A stretch of DNA of 18,332 nt, from assembly GCA_903895005.1 (NCBI GenBank), contig CAITSH010000397.1:1-18332 (forward strand). Direction: 5' to 3'. Source of the stretch: an uncultured Pseudomonadota bacterium (GTDB lineage Bacteria; Pseudomonadota; Gammaproteobacteria; Burkholderiales; SG8-39). Below, piece by piece: positions 6,422 through 13,479 of this stretch. Below the pieces are notes generated by a model. The model saw only the letters and a list, made by a program, of their open reading frames with translations. It ran no database searches and had not been told where the DNA came from. Position 1 is the stretch's first letter; the number at the start of each line of letters is the position of its first letter. The translations under genes and the position numbers were made by a program.

Positions 6422-6925
6422 TCAGGTGCTTGTTTTTTTGGGATGATTTAACGCTAGCCAAAGGACGGCGGCATTAATGGTCAGCAGAAACAGCTCAAGA
6501 AAAAGCAGGGGCAGGTAGATGTCTCGCTTGGATTTATCCCCGAGTACGAAATAGTAGCCGTCGAAGGTGGGAAGGGTGTTCCTTTGCAGCGAGGTGTAGG
6601 TTTCAAAAGGCACAAACAGAAGGAGCAGTACGAGGTTCACGCCTGCAAACGCCAGGACACCATGGCGCGCCGGAATTGCTATCGGTTTGCTGCTGTCGCG
6701 CAGGGCTAGCCATCCTGCGGCAGAATTAATCAAAAGCCACATGATCTCGAGGTAGAGCAGATTTGAATTGATCTGTTTGTTGTACTGCCGGTCAAAAACA
6801 AAATAGAACGCATCAAAGCTTGACCCGCCACGGGTCAAGGTCACCGCGTCGTAAGGCAGGAACGCGAGCATGAGAGCAAGATTCGCTGCGGCAACGACGA
6901 TGAGAATGGTCTGGTTGCGATTCAT
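6422..6925 (-). CDS. Four-helix membrane protein with internal duplication, unknown function
   Basis: A 167-residue protein at the end of the pilus operon. It has four hydrophobic helices (about residues 7-23, 56-75, 90-106 and 139-159). The first and second halves align closely: FLPYDAVTL (22-30) with FVPFETYTS (104-112), FDAFYFVF (37-44) with FDGYYFVL (121-128), and LLYLEIMWLLINSAAGWLAL (56-75) with LLFLELFLLTINAAVLWLAL (140-159). It is therefore a tandem duplication of a two-helix unit. The ATG at 6925 is used because it lies just after the stop of the upstream prepilin (6961); longer versions would run deep into that gene and lack membrane character. I do not recognise the family. Its place in the operon suggests an accessory role in pilus function, which is an inference. 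Confidence 0.75.
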   Translation of the reverse strand: MNRNQTILIVVAAANLALMLAFLPYDAVTLTRGGSSFDAFYFVFDRQYNKQINSNLLYLEIMWLLINSAAGWLALRDSSKPIAIPARHGVLAFAGVNLVLLLLFVPFETYTSLQRNTLPTFDGYYFVLGDKSKRDIYLPLLFLELFLLTINAAVLWLALNHPKKTST

Positions 6926-6960
6926 CTGTATGAAACCCCCGGTTGGCGTTGAGGAGCGGG

Positions 6961-7905
6961 CTAAGGGAGGCGACCGGCGCTGATCATTCGGGTTATCAGC
7001 GTTGAGGGCGAAATGGTCAGGACAATGTCGTCGAATTCGCAGAACGGCGATCCGGCCGCGCTGTCGCTGCACGAGGAAGTGGCCGTGCTGGCATTGCGGC
7101 TGAAGTAGGCGTTATGAAGGTAGCTGCTTGACCCGGTGACGGCGACCGCCGTGATCTGAGTTGTGCCGTTTATGTTGGATGCCTCGTCGACGTTCTGGTC
7201 GGGCACGCCGTCGCTGTTGCCGTCGCCGGATCCGATAAAGCGGGTGCCGCTGGGCTGGAACGCGCCGTAGCCGTTCTTGCCGTGAGAAATGATGATCGCG
7301 GGAATGCCGACGGCAATCGCGCTGGTGGCGTGCGTCGAGTCGTTGCGCGTGAATACCGCAATGTCGCCGAGACTGCACATGGCAAATGTGGAAAGCGTCG
7401 GTGTAGGTACCGGGGCGCTGCAAGCCGGCGACTGGTCGCCGGGGCTTTTTAGCAAGGCGTTGACCGGTGTGAGCGTGGTCGTTGCGGCGTACGTATTGTT
7501 GCTGATGGCGTCGGCGAACGCGCTGGTGACGCGATAGGTGAAACGCCGGCCCCATGCGTCCACTTCCGCCACGCCAAGGGTGCTCCAGGGCACGACGCCC
7601 AGCGCGGTGGTGCAGCGGTTGTTGGTGCTGTCCCATTGCTCGGTGCCGGCGCCGTTCGCCCCCATCGCGAGTGCGCCGTTGGCCGGACAGGGCAGTCGTC
7701 CGTTCGATTGGGCGAATCCGATGATGGCGTCGCGAATCGAATCCATGGTGCGGCGCGTGTCGGCGACGCTGCGTACCTCCATTTGCGCGGATATGGGCAT
7801 GAGCGCGCCGGCGAGGAGCAGCCCGATAATGACGAAGGCGACGGCCAGCTCGGCGAGCGAAAAGCCTTCTTGGCGACGGACCAATTTGGAAGATTCAGGG
7901 CGCAA
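6961..7905 (-). CDS. Type IV prepilin-like minor pilin (LPCP-domain)
   Basis: A 314-residue prepilin if the TTG at 7905 is used. The leader MRPESSKLVRRQEG is cut before F15, and the mature N-terminus FSLAELAVAFVIIGLLLAGAL has Glu at +5. The globular part holds GRLPCP (69-74), VPWSTLG (105-111), a central VGIPAIIISHG (199-209), an Asp/Gly/Asn-rich loop GSGDGNSDGVPDQNVDE (225-241), and a terminal FDDIVLTIS strand (291-299). These blocks recur in the larger neighbour. No ATG gives a sensible start: the only in-frame ATG, at 8031, would add a 42-residue non-hydrophobic extension inside the upstream gene. TTG 7905 has AGGG 9 bases before it and overlaps the previous gene by 11 bases; TTG 7884 (MVRRQEGF) is the alternative. 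Probably a minor pilin at the tip or in the initiation complex. Confidence 0.8.
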   Translation of the reverse strand: MRPESSKLVRRQEGFSLAELAVAFVIIGLLLAGALMPISAQMEVRSVADTRRTMDSIRDAIIGFAQSNGRLPCPANGALAMGANGAGTEQWDSTNNRCTTALGVVPWSTLGVAEVDAWGRRFTYRVTSAFADAISNNTYAATTTLTPVNALLKSPGDQSPACSAPVPTPTLSTFAMCSLGDIAVFTRNDSTHATSAIAVGIPAIIISHGKNGYGAFQPSGTRFIGSGDGNSDGVPDQNVDEASNINGTTQITAVAVTGSSSYLHNAYFSRNASTATSSCSDSAAGSPFCEFDDIVLTISPSTLITRMISAGRLP

Positions 7906-9622
7906 TGACAACAACCCTGTCGTTGATGGACGAAGCCACCCCTGCCCGGTGTTCGTAAATGAAATCGGTCGGCGTGGTGTTTTGGCCTTCCAGGTAGTTC
8001 GAAAGTGTCGCGGAGGGCCGGCTGGAGCCATTGATCGAGCGGCCGGTCAGTATCAGGATGACCCGCTTGTCGGTTGTCGACGCGTAACTCGTGGGCAGGG
8101 TGTTGACCGTGAGGCACGAGGGCGTTGCGGGCAACGCGCTGCAGCTGCCGCCGCCACCCGGCTGGAAGCCGGGAGATACCGCGTAATAGACCTGCCGGTA
8201 CCATTGATTTCGTATGAACCAGCCGGCGAAAGGGTCGCTGCTGCTGGTGAGTGTGCTGGTGGTTACATCGGGAATCGTCACCCGCATCGCCCGCGCGGCG
8301 GAGGAGGTGCTGTTCCGGACATGGGTTCCCTGGAAGATCACGGTACCTGCGCCGGTGGCGCTCAAAGATCCTGTGGTGCTTGTTCCGGACATGCTGCGGG
8401 TGGCACCCGTCAGGCTGGTTACCGTTACACGTGGCGACAAGCCTGAACTCACATCATCTGGCAAGTCGACAAAACCCAACCCGACATTGGCGATCGGTGC
8501 CGACACCCGGAATTGCGGGTTGACCATGCTGTAACTGCAGCAGCCGGTCAGTCTCGGGTTGATGTTGAAGTCGCATTGCAACCCCCCCGTGACGAGGGAG
8601 CATGTGGTTCCGCTGATTGAGCCCGCCGTGCCGCCGGTCAGGGTGACGGTCACCGAGCCGGTGGTCCAAGTGTAGGTACCCGTGGTCGTGAGTGGGAGGA
8701 GCCCCCCCGACGTGGACGTTGTTGTGCTGCCGATGTACGCGGTTTGGGCGCGCTGCGCGCTTGTCCCCGGTCCGTTGGTGTAGGTGGCGTTCGAGAATAT
8801 CGCCGGAAACGGATATCCGCCCCACTGTGAAAAATATGAAGTGATGGTTGATCCGGAGACCGGGGCGATGTATTGCTTGATGTCACTTTCTATGCGCGAG
8901 GCAACCGCCGGCTCGACCACCGAAAACAAATCGGCGTGCGTCAGCGGCAAAATCTGGTCGTTGAACGTGTCGGGGTAGCTTGCCGGGGACTGCGGTGTGC
9001 TGGTGTAGTTTCCAGTCGCGCCGGAATTGCGCCCTTCAAGGTAATTGGTGGTGGTATTCACGCCGCTTGAATTACGCGTCTGCCCGGCGACGGCGATGCC
9101 CGGCGCAATGACAAACGCCACCACGTTGCTGAGGGTCGCAGTCGTGGTGCTGTCCTTGTCGCTGTAGAGGACAAGCTGGCCCTGCGTGTCGCTGTTGATT
9201 ACGGTGACGCCGCTGGCATTGCGCAAATTCGGCGAGAGGGCATACCATAAAATTTCACCGCTGGCATCGCGCAACTCGCGGGCGTTCAGCGTTTTCCATG
9301 GCAGACGGCCAACCTGGCTGAGGCAGGCTCCGCCACTGATGTCGGACGAACCGTCATTGGTGGTATCCGGGCAGGGCAGCGAGCCGGGCTGGTCAGTCGT
9401 GTTGCCGGTCCATGCCTGGGATGCCGCCCACGCAATGAGCGCCGCCTTGGCCTCCTGCATGGCGTCGAGCGACCGGCTGTCACGCTCGATTTTCACCTGG
9501 GCGGTGATGCGCGTAAGCGCGTCGCTGACCGCATAGGTGCTAATTAGGGTGATCAGTACGATCAAGGCCAGCATCGCCATGCCGCGCTGACGGCGTGCCA
9601 AGGGCGTGCGGCAGGATCGCAT
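7895..9622 (-). CDS. Large PilX/GspK-like minor pilin with duplicated C-terminal blocks
   Basis: A 575-residue protein with the leader MRSCRTPLARRQRG and a hydrophobic N-terminus beginning MAMLALIVLITLISTY. The +5 position is Ala rather than Glu, as in GspK and some PilX-type minor pilins, which cap the complex rather than polymerise. The C-terminal part repeats itself: LWYALSP, VVAFVIAPG, NYLEGRN and FNDQILPLT (residues 125-228) return as VYYAVSP, RVILILTG, NYLEGQN and INDRVVVIA (478-574). Its first copy also has LPCP (82-85) and LPWKTL (107-112), as in the next gene. A Thr/Ser/Gly-rich middle region holds four Cys (341, 350, 361, 362). Its ATG directly follows the stop of the upstream gene (TAG then ATG). 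Two G7 tracts lie in the coding strand. Likely role: tip adhesin or pilus initiator, comparable in place to MshO/P/Q genes. Confidence 0.75.
   Translation of the reverse strand: MRSCRTPLARRQRGMAMLALIVLITLISTYAVSDALTRITAQVKIERDSRSLDAMQEAKAALIAWAASQAWTGNTTDQPGSLPCPDTTNDGSSDISGGACLSQVGRLPWKTLNARELRDASGEILWYALSPNLRNASGVTVINSDTQGQLVLYSDKDSTTTATLSNVVAFVIAPGIAVAGQTRNSSGVNTTTNYLEGRNSGATGNYTSTPQSPASYPDTFNDQILPLTHADLFSVVEPAVASRIESDIKQYIAPVSGSTITSYFSQWGGYPFPAIFSNATYTNGPGTSAQRAQTAYIGSTTTSTSGGLLPLTTTGTYTWTTGSVTVTLTGGTAGSISGTTCSLVTGGLQCDFNINPRLTGCCSYSMVNPQFRVSAPIANVGLGFVDLPDDVSSGLSPRVTVTSLTGATRSMSGTSTTGSLSATGAGTVIFQGTHVRNSTSSAARAMRVTIPDVTTSTLTSSSDPFAGWFIRNQWYRQVYYAVSPGFQPGGGGSCSALPATPSCLTVNTLPTSYASTTDKRVILILTGRSINGSSRPSATLSNYLEGQNTTPTDFIYEHRAGVASSINDRVVVIAP
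7915..7918 (-). promoter_or_regulatory. Candidate ribosome binding site for the TTG-start prepilin
   Basis: AGGG on the minus strand ends 9 bases before the TTG at 7905. It lies inside the 3' end of the upstream gene and is the main reason to prefer 7905 over the TTG at 7884. That choice also gives this prepilin a 14-residue leader, equal to that of its upstream neighbour. Confidence 0.35.
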
Positions 9623-10036
9623 CTAGCGCCTGCCGGCAGGAACCCGTACTTGACCTTCGCCGACGATGTCCCGCCGGTCGCCGCGCGCCTTGTCGAGTGT
9701 TTCGCCGATTTTCAGCGAAACCGACGGCTGGTCCTCACCCATCGGTACGGCGATTTTTGCGGGGTCGACACGGCCGGCCTGACCGTGTTGTGCCTGACCG
9801 TTAATCCAGGTCGTGGTCTTGCCGCTTGAGCGGGAAACCTGACCGTTGGCCGTAACGAAGTTGTCGCTGGAGATCAGGCTGTCCTGTGCGTCGGCCTGTC
9901 GGCGGCGGTCCAAGTCCAGTCTTTGCGCCGGCGTCATGAACAAGCGCCCGAGGCCATCCGCCGCAATTGCGGGCGAAGCAATCGCCGCCAGCGTAACAGT
10001 GAGCAATGCAAAGGCGCATTTCGAGCGGGGCTTCAT
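9623..10036 (-). CDS. MshK/PilP-like periplasmic pilus protein
   Basis: A small 137-residue exported protein. Residues 1-26 form a Sec signal peptide (positive MKPRSK, hydrophobic ALLTVTLAAIA, cleavage near SPAIA/AD). The mature part begins DGLGRLFMTPAQRLDLDRRR, which matches MshK-type proteins that carry a 'GRLFxTPxQR' segment. It later has a short beta-rich region (TTTWINGQAQ, 74-83) and ends in a basic tail. MshK occupies the place of PilP, linking the inner-membrane PilN/PilO-like pair to the secretin, although sequence similarity to PilP itself is low. The ATG follows the upstream stop with no spacer (TAAATG) and its own stop abuts the next ATG, so it is translationally coupled on both sides. 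Confidence 0.65.
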   Translation of the reverse strand: MKPRSKCAFALLTVTLAAIASPAIAADGLGRLFMTPAQRLDLDRRRQADAQDSLISSDNFVTANGQVSRSSGKTTTWINGQAQHGQAGRVDPAKIAVPMGEDQPSVSLKIGETLDKARGDRRDIVGEGQVRVPAGRR

Positions 10037-10648
10037 TTAGGGCTTTTTTTCCCTGATTGTGATCATGTCAATCTGGCAATTGGCCTTCAAGCGCGGTGAC
10101 ATGCCCTTGCCGCCCGGAGCCGGTTCGCGCTCGGTTCGCTCCATGCCGCATCCACGGACCGAAACGTAGGCTTTTCCCGCAGCTTGCAAATCAGCGAGAA
10201 AGTTCAGCAGGTCGTCTTCATGCAGGAGCGGCATGTCCACTTTCAGGCGGCTGGACATGAATTCAACGCCGCCTGCAGGCATGACGCCGGGATAGTCCAG
10301 AACTTTCTGCGCCTCAATATCGTAGTTTACCTTGAATAGCTTCCGTTGCTCGCGGATGCGGGCTATTGACTCGACCCAATCGAGTCGCTTTTCCTCGCCC
10401 ACAATGCCCCAGGAAACGAGGCGTTGAAACTGGGTCAGGTTTTCCCGAATTTCCCGCTCTTCTTCGGTCGCTTTGGCGACCCGGTCTTGTGCCGCCAGTT
10501 TGGACAGGTGCACGGTGCCCTTGTCCTTCTCCGATCGGTCTTTTTCACGCTCAGCCATGACAAGCGCGGTGACCCCGGCGACAATCATGACCAGACAAAG
10601 CACGATAGGCACCCGCAATTTTTTCAGATCGTCGCGGCCGAAGTTCAT
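10037..10648 (-). CDS. MshJ/PilO-like inner-membrane pilus protein
   Basis: A 203-residue bitopic protein. Residues 1-12 are cytoplasmic and basic, residues 13-30 form one membrane helix (VPIVLCLVMIVAGVTALV), residues 32-80 form a charged coiled coil (KDRSEKDKG ... EEEREIREN), and the rest is a compact periplasmic domain with a conserved strand RLKVDMPLLHEDDLLNFL. This layout is that of PilO/GspM-type proteins, which pair with PilN to form the alignment subcomplex between motor and secretin. Its ATG overlaps the stop of the upstream MshI-like gene by 4 bases (ATGA), and its stop is followed at once by the next ATG. Position and topology support the call more than direct sequence identity. Confidence 0.7.
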   Translation of the reverse strand: MNFGRDDLKKLRVPIVLCLVMIVAGVTALVMAEREKDRSEKDKGTVHLSKLAAQDRVAKATEEEREIRENLTQFQRLVSWGIVGEEKRLDWVESIARIREQRKLFKVNYDIEAQKVLDYPGVMPAGGVEFMSSRLKVDMPLLHEDDLLNFLADLQAAGKAYVSVRGCGMERTEREPAPGGKGMSPRLKANCQIDMITIREKKP

Positions 10649-12225
10649 GTGCCGAGCTTTCTGCTGACGGTGATCGTGAATCGAGGTGCTTCATCTGTTC
10701 GTTCATCCCCGGCACCGCCTCGCAGTGCGCTACCCGAATCCGTGTCGAACGGTAGACGGACGGACACCACCTCCCATCCCGGACGCGCTTTCAGGGCTTC
10801 TACGAACCGGTTTACCAGACCGGCGACAGTCCTGTAGTCGCTAGCCTGCGGCGTGCTGACGCGTGCGTTGATCTCCGCAACTTCGTACCGCGTATCGGGT
10901 GAGGCTGGTGTGGCGGCCTGCTGCGGGGCTCCGTTTTGCGTACCGGAGACGGGGCGGGAAGTTTTTCCACCGGAACCTGTTCGAAGCGGACTGATTTCCC
11001 AGTTAATGCGGTCGATTTCGATCTGTGTTGATGCCGCCAGCGCCTGGCTGACATCGGCGAGCAGCCCGGTTGGGGACGCCGTCTGCTTGACAAGGATTTT
11101 GTAGCTCTTGACCCCGGCTTTGAGGTTATCGGTGCTGGTCGGGGTTTTGGGAAACGAAAGGGTGAGGCGCGAATATTCTTTTGCCGCATTCCTCTCCTGT
11201 TGACGGTCTGCGTTGATGAGTTGTTCTATGCTGAAGACATCCAGCATTTTTAATCCGGCGAGCAAAAGGCAGAACGCAAATACCGCAACGCCTCCGGCAA
11301 TCAGGCCAAGTCGCGCCTGCCAGATTCGGTAAAAACGCCGCATCGGCTCGGCGACATATTGCTCTGCGGGTTGATGCTCTGCGAGAAGGTGCAGGAAGAT
11401 CGCTTCGCTTTTCAGCTCATGCGGATATTTGGAAAGTTTCAGTTGTTTTGCCAACTCCCCCGTGTCGTGCACGTGAAAAGTAAGCCGCTGGTTGCTGGCA
11501 CAGACTGCCGTGTAGATAGGCTTTTGCCCCGCTGGCGCGAGGACAATTACATCGAGGGGGCCCACTTCCCGGGGGAGCAGTCGCAGATTGGTGAGGTACT
11601 GCTGAATGCGGCCTGATTCGGCTACAAAGTTTTGCGCCGCTTTCTCAGGATCGCCCGCGTCCAGTCGGCCAAGGCGGGAGAATCGCATCCGACCGCCCTC
11701 TATGAACGTCTGGCGCAAGCCCCCGCTTTGCTCGCTGACAACGAGGCAGCGAGGTGCCTTGAGTCCCGTCCGTTCGAACATCCTCGGGGTGATAAACGGA
11801 ACCGAATACACGCCTACCAACCGTGCCTCGTGCGAGCGCAGAACTGCCAGCCAAGGCTGGAATTGCTGGGTGTTGGTAAATGAACTGAACAGTATTCGTT
11901 CGTCTCGGCGTGCGCCGGTTTCAGTGCCGAGAGAAGCCGTGAGGGCCAAAGTGGTGTCGCGGTAACGTTGCGAGAGCTTGCGCCCGAGCAGCAGACTACG
12001 GTCTTTACCGCTCACCTTAGGCAGAACTTCCTGGAAAAAATCTTCTTCAACAACATCGGCGAGCAGATAAAAAAGGCTGTCTCGGTGGATGGATGCATAT
12101 TCCGAGAATGCGGCGAGCCCGCCCTCGTTGTTCTCGAGGCGAATCTCTGCGGTTAGTTCTCCGCGTTTCCAGAGAAAGGCCGATACGTTGCCGGCTGCGA
12201 AATAGAGAAGGCGTTTCTTGAGCAT
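10645..12225 (-). CDS. MshI-like pilus assembly protein (PilM-like plus PilN-like)
   Basis: A 526-residue bitopic protein. Residues 1 to about 290 are cytoplasmic and resemble a degenerate actin-like PilM domain (start LLYFAAGNVSAFLWKRG; VGVYSVPFITP near 137-147). One membrane helix lies at about 305-327 (ARLGLIAGGVAVFAFCLLLAG). The periplasmic part (about 330-526) has a coiled segment and a PilN-like beta domain, interrupted by a Pro/Gln/Ala linker (GAPQQAATPASPD). It thus joins in one chain the roles that PilM and PilN share in type IVa pili: docking the motor complex and bridging to the PilO-like partner encoded next. Its ATG lies 7 bases after the mshG stop, without a clear ribosome binding site. 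Clear ATP-binding loops of PilM are not obvious, so nucleotide binding is doubtful. Confidence 0.72.
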   Translation of the reverse strand: MLKKRLLYFAAGNVSAFLWKRGELTAEIRLENNEGGLAAFSEYASIHRDSLFYLLADVVEEDFFQEVLPKVSGKDRSLLLGRKLSQRYRDTTLALTASLGTETGARRDERILFSSFTNTQQFQPWLAVLRSHEARLVGVYSVPFITPRMFERTGLKAPRCLVVSEQSGGLRQTFIEGGRMRFSRLGRLDAGDPEKAAQNFVAESGRIQQYLTNLRLLPREVGPLDVIVLAPAGQKPIYTAVCASNQRLTFHVHDTGELAKQLKLSKYPHELKSEAIFLHLLAEHQPAEQYVAEPMRRFYRIWQARLGLIAGGVAVFAFCLLLAGLKMLDVFSIEQLINADRQQERNAAKEYSRLTLSFPKTPTSTDNLKAGVKSYKILVKQTASPTGLLADVSQALAASTQIEIDRINWEISPLRTGSGGKTSRPVSGTQNGAPQQAATPASPDTRYEVAEINARVSTPQASDYRTVAGLVNRFVEALKARPGWEVVSVRLPFDTDSGSALRGGAGDERTDEAPRFTITVSRKLGT

Positions 12226-12232
12226 GGGATGG

Positions 12233-13441
12233 TCAGATCTTGATCTTGCCGATAGTGTCGTAAATCGGGCCGAGCACGGAGAGCATTACCCATCCAAGAA
12301 TCGCTCCCAGTACGATGGTAAGCGCCGGCTCAATCATTGCCTGAACCTTGTCGATCGACTCTTTTACCTCGCGATTGTAAAAATACGACACGTTCAGCAG
12401 CGCGGTGTCGAGCGCACCCGTGGTTTCTCCGATGCGCAGCATGCGTATCACTAGGGGGGGGAACAATCCGACGTCCTGGAACGCTGCGGTGACATTCTTG
12501 CCGTCGGCGATCTGCTGCCCTGCGACGCGCAGGCCTTCCCGAATGACGACATTTCCGGCCGTTTCTTCCGAGTTGCGTATCGAGTCGAGGATGGTGATGC
12601 CTGACGAATACATAAGCGCGAAAATGCTCGCAAACCGCGACAGGATGATTTTTCTCAGAATCGGACCCAGTACCGGCAAATCCAGCTTGATTTGGTCGAG
12701 CTTGTAGCGCACGGCCGGACGGGTTGCTGCAAGAAATTTTATGGTGAAGAAAATCAAAAACGGCGACCCGATCACCACCCACCAGTAATGCACCATGAAG
12801 TCCGATACCGCAATCAGCAGCAGGGTGTGAAACGGCAGGGCTTGGCCCATGCTCTTGATGAAGCCAACCATTTGCGGGACCAGATAAATCATGAGGAACA
12901 GAGTGACCGTCAAAACGATGCTGCCCACGAACGCCGGATACATGGCCAGCTTTTTGGTTTGGGCGGCCAATTCATCTTCCCACTTGAGCGTTTCTGCAAG
13001 GCTTTTGAGTACCTCCGCCATCCGACCGGTGCTTTCGCCGGCGCGGATAAGCGCGGCGAACACCGGGTTGAAAACGTCTGGATAAATCGAAAGCGACTGC
13101 GAGAGGTTTTGCCCGCCCTGGATGCTTTCGATGACGCCTGAAATAACCTCCTTGAAGCGGGGGTTGTCCGTGCTGTCTCGCAAGTCGGTCAGCCCTTCGA
13201 TCATCGGAACGCCTGCTGAGGAAAGCTGCTCGAGGTGGAAGCAAAAGTTGATCAGGTCGCTTCGTTTTACAGCGGATGCTGAAAAGAACGAAGTCCGACC
13301 CCTTCGGGAGGGCGCGCCTGCAATCAGATCCAGGCCCATGCGCTTGAGCCGAAGCTCAAGGTCGATCACGTTGACAGCGTCGAGCTGGCCCATGATGGAC
13401 TTGCCGCGGGTATCAATCGCCTTGTAGTTGAACAACGCCAT
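12233..13441 (-). CDS. mshG: MshG-like inner-membrane platform protein (GspF/PilC family)
   Basis: A 402-residue platform protein around which the assembly ATPase works. It has two GspF domains, at about residues 63-187 and 265-390, each a cytoplasmic helix bundle followed by membrane helices (about 170-190, 218-236 and 371-391). The repeated family blocks are visible: FCFHLEQLSSAGVPMIEGL (67-85) with RFASIFALMYSSGITILDSI (269-288), and ALIRAGESTGRMAEVL (130-145) with RMLRIGETTGALDTAL (333-348). Length and order match MshG and PilC. The ATG at 13441 lies 38 bases after the ATPase stop. A run of eight C residues lies in the coding strand at 12454-12461 (residues 327-330), a possible slippage site. 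Confidence 0.9.
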   Translation of the reverse strand: MALFNYKAIDTRGKSIMGQLDAVNVIDLELRLKRMGLDLIAGAPSRRGRTSFFSASAVKRSDLINFCFHLEQLSSAGVPMIEGLTDLRDSTDNPRFKEVISGVIESIQGGQNLSQSLSIYPDVFNPVFAALIRAGESTGRMAEVLKSLAETLKWEDELAAQTKKLAMYPAFVGSIVLTVTLFLMIYLVPQMVGFIKSMGQALPFHTLLLIAVSDFMVHYWWVVIGSPFLIFFTIKFLAATRPAVRYKLDQIKLDLPVLGPILRKIILSRFASIFALMYSSGITILDSIRNSEETAGNVVIREGLRVAGQQIADGKNVTAAFQDVGLFPPLVIRMLRIGETTGALDTALLNVSYFYNREVKESIDKVQAMIEPALTIVLGAILGWVMLSVLGPIYDTIGKIKI

Positions 13442-13479
13442 GTTTGTCTGTTCCCAGAGACGAGCGCCCGCGCCCGTTC

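Noticed and set aside
6415..6445. Terminator between the converging kinase gene and pilus operon
   Set aside because: A T7 run is present but no stable stem precedes it on either strand; the genes are only 7 bases apart.
6926..7072. Longer start for the four-helix protein
   Set aside because: The 49 extra residues are Arg/Pro-rich and lie mostly inside the upstream prepilin gene; the membrane protein begins naturally at MNRNQ.
7906..8031. ATG start at 8031 for the smaller prepilin
   Set aside because: It would put 56 residues before the mature helix, much longer than a prepilin leader, and overlap the upstream gene by 137 bases.
7538..8446. A 302-codon open frame on the plus strand opposite the two minor pilin genes
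   Set aside because: It lies antisense to well-supported prepilin genes, its translation is Arg/Gly/Ala-rich with no domain or membrane pattern, and the frame is explained by codon bias of the opposite strand.
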